Below are positions 1 to 8,958 of a DNA stretch of 64,000 nucleotides, one piece after another. Numbering within the stretch: position 1 is the stretch's first letter; every line of letters begins with the position of its first letter. Made by a program: the position numbers and the translations under genes. Under the pieces are notes generated by a model. The model saw only the letters and a program-made list of their open reading frames with translations, was not told the origin of the DNA and did not search any database. This stretch comes from Betaproteobacteria bacterium (lineage in GTDB: Bacteria; Pseudomonadota; Gammaproteobacteria; Burkholderiales; Thiobacillaceae), in contig JACRNB010000007.1 in assembly GCA_016219425.1 (NCBI GenBank), positions 62,001 through 126,000 on the forward strand. The letters run 5' to 3'.

Positions 1-373
1 CATCCGCCAGGACATTGAGGCCGCTGGTGGTTTGCACGATGCCGTTGGGGCTGACCTCCAGGCTGCCCATGCGGGTGTAGGCCTCGCGACCGGCGGCGTC
101 CTGCACCGCAATCCAGCCCTGCCCTTTCACCGCCACATCCATGGAACGCCCGGTGTGCTGGATGGCGCCGGGGGTGAAATCGGTCCCCGGCGTGGTTTCC
201 AGGACAAAGGCGCGGGTCTTGGCGCCATCTCCCAGCACCGGCAGGGCGCGCATCACGCTGAGCTCCTGCTTGAACCCGTTGGTGGAGATATTGGCAAGGT
301 TGTGGGTGGTCGCCGCCAGTTGGCGGGTGGTTTCCCGTGCGCCGGTCATGGCGATGTAGATCACGCGGTCCAT
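1..373 (-). CDS. flgF: FlgF, flagellar basal-body (proximal) rod protein, 3' part beyond window
   Basis: The first 124 residues are present; the gene continues past the left edge. The protein starts MDRVIYIAMTGARET and shows the flagellar rod/hook N-terminal pattern (LAATTHNLANISTNGFKQ), followed by the FlgF/FlgG-type middle (SMDVAVKGQGWIAVQ). FlgF is a structural subunit of the periplasmic rod, exported by the flagellar type III apparatus, so no cleavable signal peptide is expected and none is seen. It is the last visible gene of a flgBCDEF operon and lies 22 bp after flgE. Confidence 0.93.
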   Translation of the reverse strand, partial: MDRVIYIAMTGARETTRQLAATTHNLANISTNGFKQELSVMRALPVLGDGAKTRAFVLETTPGTDFTPGAIQHTGRSMDVAVKGQGWIAVQDAAGREAYTRMGSLEVSPNGIVQTTSGLNVLAD

Positions 374-395
374 GGCGATCTCTCCAGTTCAGCCA

Positions 396-1949
396 TCAAC
401 CCATGTTGACCAGAACCTGGAGCAGGTCGGACTGGGTCTTCACGGATTGGGAGTTCGCCTGATACATGCGCTGGGCGATGATCAGATTCACCAGTTCGGA
501 GGTCAGGTCCACGTTGGAGTTCTCCACGGAACCGGACTGGAGCACCCCGGCAATGCCCTCGCCGGGCTTGTTGGGGATCTCGGCGCCGGATTCATCCGTC
601 TGCCCCCACTGGTTGCTGCCCAGGGAAACCAGGCCGTCCGGGTTGCGGAAGTTCACCAGCATCAACTGGGCGATGGGCTTGCTCTGGCCGTTGGAATACT
701 GGGCGTTGATGGTGCCGTCCACGCCCACGCTGAGGGAGGTGAGCGAACCGGAAGCCTGGCCGTTGACGTTGACCAGGTGCACGCCAAAGTCGGAGGCGTA
801 CTGGGTCAACAGCGGGGCGGCATTGCCTGGATCTTTCAGGGTCAGGTTGATGCTCAGGGCATCCACATCCTTGGACAGGGGGATGGAGGTGGTTCCGCCC
901 GGGATGACCGTGCCGCCGGTGACTGTGGCGATGCCGGTCGCGCTGTCGAACACCACCGTGCCGCCGGCAATCTTGAGGGTGCCGGAGTTGGAGGCGTTGC
1001 CGGCCAGGGTGACCAGGGTGCCGTTGGCAATGGTGACCTCGCCGCCCGAATAGGTGGTCTGCGTGCCACTGACCGTAATGGTGCTGCCGGTCTGGCTCAG
1101 GTTGCCGGCGATCAGGCCCGTCACGCGGCTGACTGCCGCACGGGTGTCCACATCCACGCTGCTTATTGTCAACAGGCCATTGGCCGGGGTGGACAGGCTG
1201 CCGTCTCCCGCAAAGGTCACTTGCCCCACGTCGTAGATGGGGTCGCCGTAATCGGCGCTGTCGGCGGTGGCGTACACGTCCCAGGTATTGGCGGTGCTCT
1301 TGGCGAAGTACAGGGTCAGGTCATGCTTGTCGCCGGAACTGTCGGTCACGGAAACGGTGGTGGAGTGGTTGTAGCTGTTGGCGTTGATGCCGGTGCTGGG
1401 CACGCTGGTCGTCGGGAAGGCCACCGAGGGAATGCTGGAGCGCTCGTCCAGGTTCAGGCCGATGCGCACCTCGTCCGTGGGTACGGCGGGAATCGGGGAG
1501 AAGTTCACCTGCACATCACCTTCACCCTCAAAACCCGTGATGTTGCCGGTGGCGTCCAGCAGGGAGCTGGTGTAGCCGCGTAACCGGGTATCTGTATTGC
1601 TGTTGAGATACCCGTCCTTGTCCAGGTGGAACTGACCATTGCGGGTGAAGGAGTAAGAGCCGCCATCGTTCAGCTTGAAAAAACCCTCGCCGTTGATGGC
1701 CACATCCAGCGGATTGTTGGTGGGAGTGATCTGGCCTTGCGAGAACTGCTTGGCCACGGCCAGAACCCGGGTGCCGATACCCACTTCGACCCCGCCGCCG
1801 CCGCCGCCGGAGGAATGGGCGAACACGTCGGCGAACTGCGCCTGACCGCCCTTGTATCCAACCGTGTTGGCGTTGGCGATGTTGCGGCTGATGACGTCCA
1901 GGTTGGTGCTGGCGCTGGAGAGACCGCTGAGACCTTGTTGGAATGCCAT
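396..1949 (-). CDS. flgE: FlgE, flagellar hook protein
   Basis: 517 residues. The N-terminus (MAFQQGLSGLSSASTNLDV, then ISRNIANANTVGYK) and the C-terminus (VNLIIAQRMYQANSQSVK) are the coiled-coil termini that define axial flagellar proteins. The central region is rich in Ser, Thr, Val and Gly, as in the surface-exposed hook domains, and carries a Gly-rich stretch near residue 50 in the secreted N-terminal part. FlgE polymerises into the hook outside the outer membrane, using FlgD as cap. It is somewhat longer than the enterobacterial hook protein of about 400 residues, with the extra length in the variable middle. Confidence 0.95.
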   Translation of the reverse strand: MAFQQGLSGLSSASTNLDVISRNIANANTVGYKGGQAQFADVFAHSSGGGGGGVEVGIGTRVLAVAKQFSQGQITPTNNPLDVAINGEGFFKLNDGGSYSFTRNGQFHLDKDGYLNSNTDTRLRGYTSSLLDATGNITGFEGEGDVQVNFSPIPAVPTDEVRIGLNLDERSSIPSVAFPTTSVPSTGINANSYNHSTTVSVTDSSGDKHDLTLYFAKSTANTWDVYATADSADYGDPIYDVGQVTFAGDGSLSTPANGLLTISSVDVDTRAAVSRVTGLIAGNLSQTGSTITVSGTQTTYSGGEVTIANGTLVTLAGNASNSGTLKIAGGTVVFDSATGIATVTGGTVIPGGTTSIPLSKDVDALSINLTLKDPGNAAPLLTQYASDFGVHLVNVNGQASGSLTSLSVGVDGTINAQYSNGQSKPIAQLMLVNFRNPDGLVSLGSNQWGQTDESGAEIPNKPGEGIAGVLQSGSVENSNVDLTSELVNLIIAQRMYQANSQSVKTQSDLLQVLVNMG

Positions 1950-1973
1950 GGTGTGCTCCTTGGAAAACGAGGA

Positions 1974-2645
1974 TTAGAAGAAGGCCTGGATCTGGCTCAA
2001 CCCGCGGTTGCTGCCATCCGCCATCTGTAATTGCATGCCCGCGGCGCCGGTGACCACGCTGGCCACCGCCGTCAGGGCGTAACGCGTTGCTTCCACCGTC
2101 TTGCCATTGTTGGCGGCGGTGACGCTGTAGCTGTATTTGCCGTCCGGCAGGGCGTTGCCAAGGTCGTCCGCGCCTTCCCACAGGAAATCGCTGTAGCCGG
2201 CGCTCAGCTTGCCCAGATCACGGGTGCTGACCTTTTCGCCGTTGGCGTTGTAGAAGGTCACGGTGACGCGATCCGCCGCCGTCGCCAGGTCCACCCCGCC
2301 GAAGGCCTCGCCCTCCGCCAGGCTCACCGTATCCCCTTCCGCCATGACGGAATGGCCCACCAGACTGGCCGCCTGGAGGTTCTGGCTGGAGGTGAACAGG
2401 GTGGACAGACCCTCCATCGTCTTGCCCATCTTGTTCACGCCATCCACGGTGGAAATCTGCGCCAACTGGGAAGTCAGCTCCGCGTTGTCCGTGGGATTGA
2501 GGGGATCCTGGTTCTTCATCTGGGCCGTGAGCACGGTAAGAAACGGGGACTCCAGATCAGAGCTTTTCTTGGCGCTGCCGGTCTGCCCGTTGAGTTGGGA
2601 GATCAGGTCGGCGCTGGAGGTGGTGGCAACGGAACTGACAGACAT
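1974..2645 (-). CDS. flgD: FlgD, flagellar hook-assembly (cap) protein
   Basis: 223 residues, the usual size for FlgD. The conserved N-terminal block FLTVLTAQMKNQDPLNPTDN is present near residue 35, and the middle/C-terminal part has the FlgD Ig-like/tudor fold pattern ending in a YSYSVTA segment. FlgD forms the scaffold at the tip of the growing hook and is discarded when the hook is complete. It lies between flgC and flgE in the standard order. Confidence 0.94.
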   Translation of the reverse strand: MSVSSVATTSSADLISQLNGQTGSAKKSSDLESPFLTVLTAQMKNQDPLNPTDNAELTSQLAQISTVDGVNKMGKTMEGLSTLFTSSQNLQAASLVGHSVMAEGDTVSLAEGEAFGGVDLATAADRVTVTFYNANGEKVSTRDLGKLSAGYSDFLWEGADDLGNALPDGKYSYSVTAANNGKTVEATRYALTAVASVVTGAAGMQLQMADGSNRGLSQIQAFF

Positions 2646-2666
2646 GTTCTTCTCCTGCGATCCGGG

Positions 2667-3080
2667 TTAGGCCTGTGCCACGGCCAGCAGGCGCTGCATC
2701 AGCGTCTTGGCCGTATCCATGACTTCGGCATTGGTCTGGAAGGAACGGGTGGCGGAGATCATGTTGACCATCTCTTCCACCGGGTCCACGTTGGGGTAGG
2801 CGACGTAGCCCTTGTCATCCGCCAGAGGGTGCTTGGGGTCAAACACCAGGCGGGCGGGGGAGCTGTCTTCCACCACTTCTTTCATGTGCACGCCCTGGGC
2901 CAGGGGGTTGGCCGCATTCATGGCAACGGCCTGAAACACCACATGCTTGGCCTTGTACCCCTCGCCCGTGGAGCTATGGGCGGATTCGGCGTTGGCGAGG
3001 TTGGAGGCCACCGCGTTCAGACGCAGGGTCTGGGCGGTGAGAGCGGAACCGGCAATCTGGAAGACGGTGGAGAGGGCCAT
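2667..3080 (-). CDS. flgC: FlgC, flagellar basal-body rod protein
   Basis: 137 residues, typical length. The protein shows the rod N-terminal motif (LRLNAVASNLANAES) and the C-terminal pattern VEEMVNMISATRSFQTNAEVM. FlgC is a proximal rod subunit. Its start lies 2 bp after the flgB stop, consistent with co-translation in the flgBCDEF transcript. Confidence 0.95.
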   Translation of the reverse strand: MALSTVFQIAGSALTAQTLRLNAVASNLANAESAHSSTGEGYKAKHVVFQAVAMNAANPLAQGVHMKEVVEDSSPARLVFDPKHPLADDKGYVAYPNVDPVEEMVNMISATRSFQTNAEVMDTAKTLMQRLLAVAQA

Positions 3081-3082
3081 GC

Positions 3083-3505
3083 TTATCTCCCTTCGCCGGT
3101 GATGGCGCTGCGCAGCGTGCTGAAGGTCGAGGCGGCGCGGTCCATCAGAAACTGGTAGTGGAGGGCGTTCTCGGTAAAGTTGGCCCGCTCCACGTTCACA
3201 TCCACGGTATTGCCGTCCAGGCTGGGTTGCAGGGCGGCGCGGTACTTGATCCTGTCGCCGGCTGCACTGGAGGCGCCGGCGGAACCGGAAACATCAAGGT
3301 GGCGGGAGGCAGTCCGTTCCATCTGCAAGCCCGCCCTGGCGGCGCCGGCGGCGCTGCGCAACGCGGTTTGGAAATCCAGGTCACGGGCCTTGTAGTTGGG
3401 GGTGTCGGCATTGGCCAGGTTGGCCGCCAGAATCTCCTGGCGCTGGCCGCGCAAAGACAGTGCGGTCTTCACGAAGGCGACTTCCTGGTCAATCTTGCTG
3501 AACAT
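3083..3505 (-). CDS. flgB: FlgB, flagellar basal-body rod protein
   Basis: The start at 3505 gives a 140-residue protein beginning MFSKIDQEVAFVKTAL, which matches the family size; the open frame extends upstream to 3679 but that part contains the promoter. The rod motif EILAANLANADTPNYKARD is near residue 25. FlgB is the first rod subunit assembled on FliE and opens the flgBCDEF operon. A sigma-54-type promoter lies about 45 bp upstream of this ATG. Confidence 0.94.
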   Translation of the reverse strand: MFSKIDQEVAFVKTALSLRGQRQEILAANLANADTPNYKARDLDFQTALRSAAGAARAGLQMERTASRHLDVSGSAGASSAAGDRIKYRAALQPSLDGNTVDVNVERANFTENALHYQFLMDRAASTFSTLRSAITGEGR

Positions 3506-3550
3506 CCTGCGGCTCCTTTTCCGTCTTGGCGGGACGGGCAGGAGACTAAA

Positions 3551-3566
3551 AGCAACGCTCATGCCA
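3551..3566 (-). promoter_or_regulatory. sigma-54 (RpoN) type promoter for flgBCDEF
   Basis: On the minus strand the sequence TGGCAT-GAGCG-TTGCT followed by TTT matches the -24/-12 consensus TGGCAC-N5-TTGCW with one change. It sits about 45 bp upstream of flgB, oriented into the operon. RpoN control of class II/III rod-hook genes is known in many proteobacteria. That it is used here, and which enhancer-binding protein acts (FleQ/FlrC-like), is inferred. Confidence 0.75.
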
Positions 3567-3693
3567 ACTGACCACAGCCCCGTAGGAGCCCGGCTGCGCC
3601 GGGCGAAAGCCGACAGACAAACGCAAAAACCAAGAAGGATGGAAGAGGTCTTGCCGTCCGCCCGGCAAGCGGGCGGCAACGCTTGCCGCCGGA

Positions 3694-5283
3694 TCAGCCG
3701 GTTTCGACCCGGTTCCGCCCCGCGCGCTTGGCGCGGTACATGGCGGCATCCGTCCGCTCGATCAGCGCCGCTTCGCTCTCGCCAGGCAGGTGCTCGGCCA
3801 CGCCGGCGCTGAAGGTGATCAACACCCGTTCGTTGTTATGCAGGAAGAATTGCTTGGTCAGTTCACGCTGCACCCGCAGCAGAACCTTGACCGCCTCTTC
3901 CAGATCGGTGTTGGGCAGCAGGATCAGGAATTCCTCGCCGCCGTAGCGGGCCAGACTGTCGGTAGGGCGCAGCAGGCTGCGGATCACGTCGGCGAGGTGA
4001 CGCAAGGCGCGGTCGCCCGCCTGATGGCCCAGGCTGTCGTTCAGCTTCTTGAAGTGGTCGATGTCGAGCATGCTGATGGCCAGCCGGGTGTTCAGGCGCT
4101 CCGTGCGCGCCAGTTCCCGGCTGAAGGCCTCGTCCAGGCCGCGTCGATTGAGCGCCCCGGTCAACTGATCCTCGCGCACCAGGTTGGAAACCATGGCCAG
4201 TTCCAGCTCCATCTCGTGCATGCGTTCCTGGGCCTGTTCCGCCTGGGCGCGCGCCTCCACCAGATCCTGGTGACTCCTGCCCAAGGCATCCCGCATCCCG
4301 GCCATGTCCGCAGAAAGCCCCTCGACAATGTCGGACACCTCGGACAGCTCCGCAGCCTTGCCGATCCGCACGGAATACTCGTCGAAGCGGGCATGGAAGC
4401 CATCGGCATGCAGGGACATCTCGCCGACGCGGTCGATGAAGGTGGAGATCAGATTGCGCAGCTTTTCCTTGGCCTCATCCAAACCGCCCTTGAGCACGCC
4501 CTGTTTGAACGCCAGTTCGCGCAGGCCGCGCTCCGCTTCCAGCAACACCGCCGGCTGAAGATTGCCCTTGAGCAGGTTTTCCATGGCCGCCAGTTGCCCG
4601 GAGACCCAGGCCTCGTCCCCCACCAGCTCCCCGATATTGAGGAACAGCAACCCCACCAGCCGGCGCAACCCCAGGGTGAGGACAAAATCGTCTTCCGCCC
4701 GCAGCAACACCTCCTGCCAGACGTGGGTCCAGCGCCCCAGCAACTCCGCCGTCATGTCCGTGCGGGCGTCCAGATCGCGCGCCAGATCCGCGGCCATCGC
4801 CGCCACCTCGGGCCAGCGGGTGTCACAACTCTTGGCCAGCAGGTTCAGGTGCTCGCCCAACGCCCTCAGCATGGGGGAATGATCCGGCGCCAACGGCATC
4901 GCGACAGCCGGCGCGACCTCCGTTACCGGCGCTTCCGGCTCCGCAGCTTCCGCCTCACTGCCCTCGCCCCTGCCGCGCCCGGCCCAGGCGCGGGCCAGGG
5001 CGGCAAGCTTTTCCGGCAAGGCCTGTTCGTCGTTGCCGAAATTGATCAACACCCGGTCCAGCATTTCTTTCTTGCGGACCTGGGACAAACCGGTCTGGTG
5101 CAGTTCCCACTGGCGCAGCAGAGGGCGGATCACCTCCGGCCAGGGCTGCGACTCGGCAGGCGTCTCGCCGGAGGCCTCGATGTAGGCGCGTTTGTAGTGA
5201 TCCGGAGTAGGAGAACGCTTCCGTTCAGACAGAAGGCGCATGGCCTCACGGGCAATATCGGCAGGTTGGCTGGGGCGTGACAT
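3694..5283 (-). CDS. GGDEF-domain diguanylate cyclase
   Basis: The ATG at 5283 gives 529 residues; the same frame is open far upstream but that part is antisense to flgA. The C-terminal 165 residues form a GGDEF domain (REDQLTGALNRRGLDEAF ... RYGGEEFLILLPN) with an intact GGEEF active site. An I-site RPTD sits five residues before it, so synthesis of c-di-GMP with product inhibition is expected. The N-terminal 350 residues are helical, contain a Glu/Pro/Ala-rich linker and a coiled coil before the GGDEF domain, and have no membrane segment or recognised sensor. It lies between the flagellar rod operon and flgA, so a role in the motility/attachment switch is inferred. Confidence 0.9.
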   Translation of the reverse strand: MSRPSQPADIAREAMRLLSERKRSPTPDHYKRAYIEASGETPAESQPWPEVIRPLLRQWELHQTGLSQVRKKEMLDRVLINFGNDEQALPEKLAALARAWAGRGRGEGSEAEAAEPEAPVTEVAPAVAMPLAPDHSPMLRALGEHLNLLAKSCDTRWPEVAAMAADLARDLDARTDMTAELLGRWTHVWQEVLLRAEDDFVLTLGLRRLVGLLFLNIGELVGDEAWVSGQLAAMENLLKGNLQPAVLLEAERGLRELAFKQGVLKGGLDEAKEKLRNLISTFIDRVGEMSLHADGFHARFDEYSVRIGKAAELSEVSDIVEGLSADMAGMRDALGRSHQDLVEARAQAEQAQERMHEMELELAMVSNLVREDQLTGALNRRGLDEAFSRELARTERLNTRLAISMLDIDHFKKLNDSLGHQAGDRALRHLADVIRSLLRPTDSLARYGGEEFLILLPNTDLEEAVKVLLRVQRELTKQFFLHNNERVLITFSAGVAEHLPGESEAALIERTDAAMYRAKRAGRNRVETG

Positions 5284-5325
5284 GGGGAGGTAAACTGGCT
5301 GTGGACGGAATGGATACCACCGAGG

Positions 5326-6027
5326 ATGCAAATACCATACCAGATTGTCGTAATAGCGGGGCTGCTGCTTGCCTTCGGTCTTCCTGGGCGCGTCCAGGCG
5401 GCGCAGGAGGATATGCCGGGGCTGCGCGCCAAGGCCGCGGCCTGGATGGAAAGTCGGGCGATGCGGGAACACCCAGGCGCCACCGCCCTGGTGGAAATGG
5501 GCGCCGCCGACAGCCGCCTGCATTTCCCCGCCTGCACCGCGCTTGAATTTCTTCTCCCCCCTTATTCCCGACTCTGGGCCAGCGGTTCTCTTGGCGTCCA
5601 TTGCGCGGCGCCCCGGCCCTGGACCTTTTATCTCAGCTACCGGATGCGCCTGAGCGGCCCCGCCCTGACGGCCCGCAAACCCCTGGCCGCGAACCAGCCG
5701 ATCAGCGCCGAAGACGTGGAAACGCGGGTTGTGGAATACGACCGCGCGCCTGCCGCCTACCTGACGCAACTTCCCGAGGGCGCCACGCTGACCCGACCCG
5801 TAAACCTCGGTCAGCCCCTGGCCCCGGAAATGCTGGTCATGCCGGAGGTCATCAAGACCGGCAAGCGCGTCACGGTGCGCTTTGCCGGCAACGGTTTTCA
5901 GGTCACCCATGAAGGCATCGCCCAGAACTCCGCACGCACCGGCGAGAGCGTGAGGGTCAAGGTCTCCTCCGGTCGGCTCGTCACCGGAATCGCCAGCGCG
6001 GATGGCGTGGTGGAAGTCAAACCCTGA
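5326..6027 (+). CDS. flgA: FlgA, P-ring assembly chaperone
   Basis: 233 residues with a Sec signal peptide (MQIPYQIVVIAGLLLAFGLP, cleavage after VQA). The C-terminal SAF-like domain carries the family pattern: ARKPLAANQPISAEDVETR, then GKRVTVRFAGNGFQVTHEG and a closing GRLVTGIASADGVVEVKP. FlgA is a periplasmic chaperone for P-ring subunit FlgI. The gene is divergent from the adjacent cyclase and precedes flgM, the common flgA-flgM-flgN order. Confidence 0.92.
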   Translation: MQIPYQIVVIAGLLLAFGLPGRVQAAQEDMPGLRAKAAAWMESRAMREHPGATALVEMGAADSRLHFPACTALEFLLPPYSRLWASGSLGVHCAAPRPWTFYLSYRMRLSGPALTARKPLAANQPISAEDVETRVVEYDRAPAAYLTQLPEGATLTRPVNLGQPLAPEMLVMPEVIKTGKRVTVRFAGNGFQVTHEGIAQNSARTGESVRVKVSSGRLVTGIASADGVVEVKP

Positions 6028-6047
6028 GACGCCGCGTTGACGAATTC

Positions 6048-6074
6048 TAAAGTTGCCGAAACACCCGCCGATAA
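6048..6074 (+). promoter_or_regulatory. sigma-28 (FliA) promoter of flgMN
   Basis: TAAA (6048-6051), 15 bp, then GCCGATAA (6067-6074) is an exact match to the enterobacterial sigma-28 consensus TAAA-N15-GCCGATAA. It is 29 bp upstream of the flgM GTG start. FlgM from a FliA promoter is the classic autoregulatory loop, in which FlgM inhibits FliA until the hook is complete. Confidence 0.9.
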
Positions 6075-6102
6075 TGGGTAAGTTACATATCGGGAGACTG
6101 AA

Positions 6103-6414
6103 GTGAAGATCGACACCACCCTTAAAAGCGCCGCCACCTCCGCCATCAAGGGGGCCAGATCCGTCAAGGGAAGCGCGGCCACCAGCTCCAGGAGCGCCGG
6201 CGCAGTGAGTGATTCGGTCGATCTCACCACGCAGGCCGCGCTCATGCAGCAACTCGAATCTGAACTCTCTTCCCTGGATGTCTCCAACCCGGCCAAGGTG
6301 GAATCCATCCGCAACGCCATCGCCGATGGCAGCTTCCATGTGGACGAAGAAGCGGTGGCCGAAGGCATGATCCAGGAAACGGTGGAAAACCTGAGCCATC
6401 AACTGCGCCGATGA
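6103..6414 (+). CDS. flgM: FlgM, anti-sigma-28 factor
   Basis: 103 residues starting at a GTG. The N-terminal half is low-complexity Ser/Ala/Lys, as in the unfolded export region of FlgM. The C-terminal half (VESIRNAIADGSFHVDEEAVAEGMI) is the conserved sigma-28-binding region. FlgM binds FliA in the cytoplasm and is exported through the finished hook-basal body. Its stop overlaps the flgN start by 4 bp. Confidence 0.93.
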   Translation: MKIDTTLKSAATSAIKGARSVKGSAATSSRSAGAVSDSVDLTTQAALMQQLESELSSLDVSNPAKVESIRNAIADGSFHVDEEAVAEGMIQETVENLSHQLRR

Positions 6415-6863
6415 CCCCCCTGGAATCCGATCTTTCCGCACTGAGCCAGGCCATGACGATCTTCGTCAGCATCATGCGCGAGGAGGCCGAGGCCCTGGCG
6501 GCGGCGGATTCGGCGCGTCTGGACACCCTGTTGCCGCGTCGCGGCGAGGCTCAGGCGCGCATCAGCCAGAGCTGGCAGAACCTCACTTCCCGCCTGAACC
6601 TGCCCGCCCATACCGCAATGGCCGAACTCCGCCAGCACGTCTTTCCCGGCCAGGCCCCGGAATCCTGGTCCCACCTGGAGAAACTGGCCCAGGAAGGCAG
6701 CCGCCTGAATCAGGTCAACAGCCAGTTGATCGACGAGCAGATGCGCCGCACCCAGGCGGCCCTCCAGGTGCTGCACAATGCCGCCTCCCGGCGCGGCCTG
6801 TACGGCTCCGACGGGCGCATCGCCAACGTACTCAACACCTCACGAAACATAGACACCGTATGA
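6411..6863 (+). CDS. flgN: FlgN, flagellar export chaperone
   Basis: 150 residues, almost entirely helical and charged, with no membrane segment. It is the third gene of flgA-flgM-flgN and overlaps flgM by an ATGA junction. FlgN binds and delivers the hook-filament junction proteins FlgK and FlgL. The C-terminal RRGLYGSDGRI is typical of FlgN family ends. The identification rests on both size/pattern and position. Confidence 0.85.
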   Translation: MTPLESDLSALSQAMTIFVSIMREEAEALAAADSARLDTLLPRRGEAQARISQSWQNLTSRLNLPAHTAMAELRQHVFPGQAPESWSHLEKLAQEGSRLNQVNSQLIDEQMRRTQAALQVLHNAASRRGLYGSDGRIANVLNTSRNIDTV

Positions 6864-7069
6864 GCACCCTGAATCTGATCGTATCCGGCATGAGCTGCAT
6901 GGGCTGTGTGAACAGCGTCAAGCGTCTGGTCTCCGCCCTCCCCGGCGTCGCCGGCGTGGAAGTGGACCTGGCCTCGGGCCGGGTGGAAGTACTCCACGAC
7001 CCGGCCCAGGCCAGCGTCGAACTCATCCGCCAGACCATCGCAGGCGGCGGCTATCAGGTCAGCGGCTGA
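6860..7069 (+). CDS. Heavy-metal-associated (HMA) domain protein, copper-chaperone-like
   Basis: 69 residues forming a single HMA domain (beta-alpha-beta-beta-alpha-beta) with the metal-binding motif GMSCMGCV near residue 10. Such proteins (CopZ-like) carry Cu(I) or other soft metals to P-type ATPases. It overlaps the flgN stop by 4 bp, so it is probably co-transcribed with the flagellar genes. That is an unusual pairing and no metal ATPase lies nearby. Confidence 0.85.
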   Translation: MSTLNLIVSGMSCMGCVNSVKRLVSALPGVAGVEVDLASGRVEVLHDPAQASVELIRQTIAGGGYQVSG

Positions 7070-7082
7070 CCCGCCGCCCGAC

Positions 7083-7760
7083 CTACCAGCTCACCTCTCC
7101 CCCGCTCTCCCTGGTCAAGGCTGCCAGATAGGCGGCGTGGGCCTCTTGCTCCGCTGCATCCGCCCGAATCACTGACAACGGCCCTTTGCGAACCGGCATC
7201 TTCACTGCCGCCGCACCGGGGCTGCCCAGGTCGATGCCCAGGGTCTCCTGGCCGCGGGTCATGGCCAGATACACCTCCGCCAGCAACTGGGCGTCCAGCA
7301 AGGCGCCGTGGTAGTGACGCCCGGAGTTGTCCACCAGGTAGCGCTTGCACAAGGCGTCCAGGTTGTTCTTCTGGCCCGGGTGCATCTGCTTCGCCAGCTT
7401 CAGGGTGTCCAGCACGGTGCACCGGCTGGCCACCGTCCCCTCCTCCAGCCGGGCCAGTTCCGCATTGAGGAAGCCCACGTCGAAGGGGGCGTTGTGGATC
7501 ACCAGTTCCGCCCCGCGCACGAAGTCGAGAAACTCCTTCGCCACCTCGGCAAAGCGAGGCTTGTCGGCCAGAAACTCGACCGAGAGTCCGTGCACCGCCT
7601 GGGCGCCGGCGTCGATCTCACGCTCCGGGTTGAGGTAGACGTGGAACACCCCGCCGGTCTGCTGGCGGTTGACCACCTCCACCGCCCCGATCTCGATCAC
7701 CCGATGTCCCTGGCTGGGCTCCAGGCCGGTGGTTTCCGTATCCAGCACGATCTGGCGCAT
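7083..7760 (-). CDS. dnaQ: DNA polymerase III epsilon subunit (3'-5' proofreading exonuclease)
   Basis: 225 residues. The exonuclease motifs are present in order: Exo I VLDTETTGLEPSQGHRVIEIG at the N-terminus, Exo II in HNAPFDVGFLN and Exo III in YHGALLDAQLLAEVY, giving the DEDDh active site. It has the usual bacterial epsilon length. It follows rnhA with a 1-bp overlap, an arrangement common in beta- and gammaproteobacteria. Confidence 0.95.
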   Translation of the reverse strand: MRQIVLDTETTGLEPSQGHRVIEIGAVEVVNRQQTGGVFHVYLNPEREIDAGAQAVHGLSVEFLADKPRFAEVAKEFLDFVRGAELVIHNAPFDVGFLNAELARLEEGTVASRCTVLDTLKLAKQMHPGQKNNLDALCKRYLVDNSGRHYHGALLDAQLLAEVYLAMTRGQETLGIDLGSPGAAAVKMPVRKGPLSVIRADAAEQEAHAAYLAALTRESGGEVSW

Positions 7761-8215
7761 TACCTGTCTCCTCGCAGCGCGCTCGCCACGCCTTCATTGG
7801 CGAGCGCATCGGCGCGTTCGTTTTCCGGGTGGCCGGCATGGCCCTTGACCCATTGCCACTCGACTCGGTGCCGCGCCACCTCTTCCGCCAGGGCGCGCCA
7901 CAGATCCTGATTTTTCACCGGACTGCCGCTCGCGGTGCGCCAGCCCTTGCGTATCCAGCCTGGCATCCACTCCGTAATGCCCTGCATGACATAGCGCGAA
8001 TCGGTATGGACGCGCACCGGACAGGCCCGCTTGAGGGCGCGCAGTCCCTCGATCACGGCGGAGAGTTCCATGCGGTTGTTGGTGGTCTCGCGCTCGCCGC
8101 CGCACAGGGTCTTTTCCACCCCGTTGAAGCGCAACAGCACGCCCCAGCCGCCGGGGCCGGGGTTGCCCTTGCAGGCGCCATCGGTAAACAGTTCTACGGT
8201 TTTTTCTTCACTCAT
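7760..8215 (-). CDS. rnhA: Ribonuclease HI
   Basis: The ATG at 8215 gives 151 residues, the usual size. The catalytic acidic residues are visible in [17 protein letters not shown] (Asp), NRMELSAV (Glu), VHTDSRYVM (Asp) and NERADALAN (Asp). It removes RNA from RNA-DNA hybrids. The start overlaps the upstream methyltransferase stop (ATGA), and the stop overlaps the dnaQ start. Confidence 0.95.
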   Translation of the reverse strand: MSEEKTVELFTDGACKGNPGPGGWGVLLRFNGVEKTLCGGERETTNNRMELSAVIEGLRALKRACPVRVHTDSRYVMQGITEWMPGWIRKGWRTASGSPVKNQDLWRALAEEVARHRVEWQWVKGHAGHPENERADALANEGVASALRGDR

Positions 8216-8958
8216 GATGTCTGATGGGGCGGGGCCGGCGGCGATCCGCCCGTGTCGTTGGTGCGTTGTATGGACTGCCGGGGTGCGGCGGACCAGGCCG
8301 GTCGCGTCAGCCATCGGCCTTCGCGTCGGGGCAGGATCAGGCGCATGCCATGCACCCGCTTCACCGCATGCAACTGGTACACGCCGCCCCCGAGCGCCCA
8401 CCAGCGGTCTCCCGCCGCTTCCAGAAAGGCGAAACGCTCCAGCCAGGCGGCGCGGTTGATGGGTGGCGCGTAACAGGCCATGCGTCCCCCTATCAGTTCA
8501 AATCCCAGCAGGGCGAGCCAGTCTTTCAGGCGCGTCAGGTGAATGAAGCGCCCGTTCCAGGGCCAGGCGGTTTCCTGCCGACGCAGCAGGCGACGCGCAC
8601 CCCAGAGGCTGAGGGGGTTGAAGCCGGTGATGAGCAGCCGCCCTTCCGGACGCAACACCCGCTCCGCCTCGCGCAGGGTCTGGTGCGGGTTCTCGCTGAA
8701 CTCCAGCACATGGGGCAACGCCACCAGATCCAGGGACTGGCCGGCCAGAGGAAGCTGTTCCGGCTGGCAGCGCAGACCCCCCTCATCCAACGCGGCGCAG
8801 AAACGCTGCGGCATGCGATTGGCGCGCAGGAAATCCACGCCGCAGGAGCCGATCTGGACCGCATTGAAACCGAACAGGTCCGCACTCACGGCGTCGAACC
8901 AGTCCTGCTCGCGCATAAGCATGTACTTTCCCAAATCGGTCTCAAACCAGGCTTGCAT
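8212..8958 (-). CDS. Class I SAM-dependent methyltransferase (type 11-like)
   Basis: 248 residues. The central part has the methyltransferase type 11 pattern: [45 protein letters not shown], here quoted in order as separate conserved blocks ([29 protein letters not shown]). The N-terminus lacks a classic GxGxG loop but has QIGSCG at the expected place. This protein family often sits next to rnhA-dnaQ. The C-terminal 40 residues are Pro/Arg-rich and probably disordered. The substrate is unknown. Confidence 0.8.
   Translation of the reverse strand: MQAWFETDLGKYMLMREQDWFDAVSADLFGFNAVQIGSCGVDFLRANRMPQRFCAALDEGGLRCQPEQLPLAGQSLDLVALPHVLEFSENPHQTLREAERVLRPEGRLLITGFNPLSLWGARRLLRRQETAWPWNGRFIHLTRLKDWLALLGFELIGGRMACYAPPINRAAWLERFAFLEAAGDRWWALGGGVYQLHAVKRVHGMRLILPRREGRWLTRPAWSAAPRQSIQRTNDTGGSPPAPPHQTS

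Noticed and set aside
3694-6441. A 915-codon open frame on the minus strand covering the cyclase, flgA and flgM
   Set aside because: Only the part after the ATG at 5283 encodes protein-like sequence; the upstream part is antisense to flgA and flgM and has no domain.
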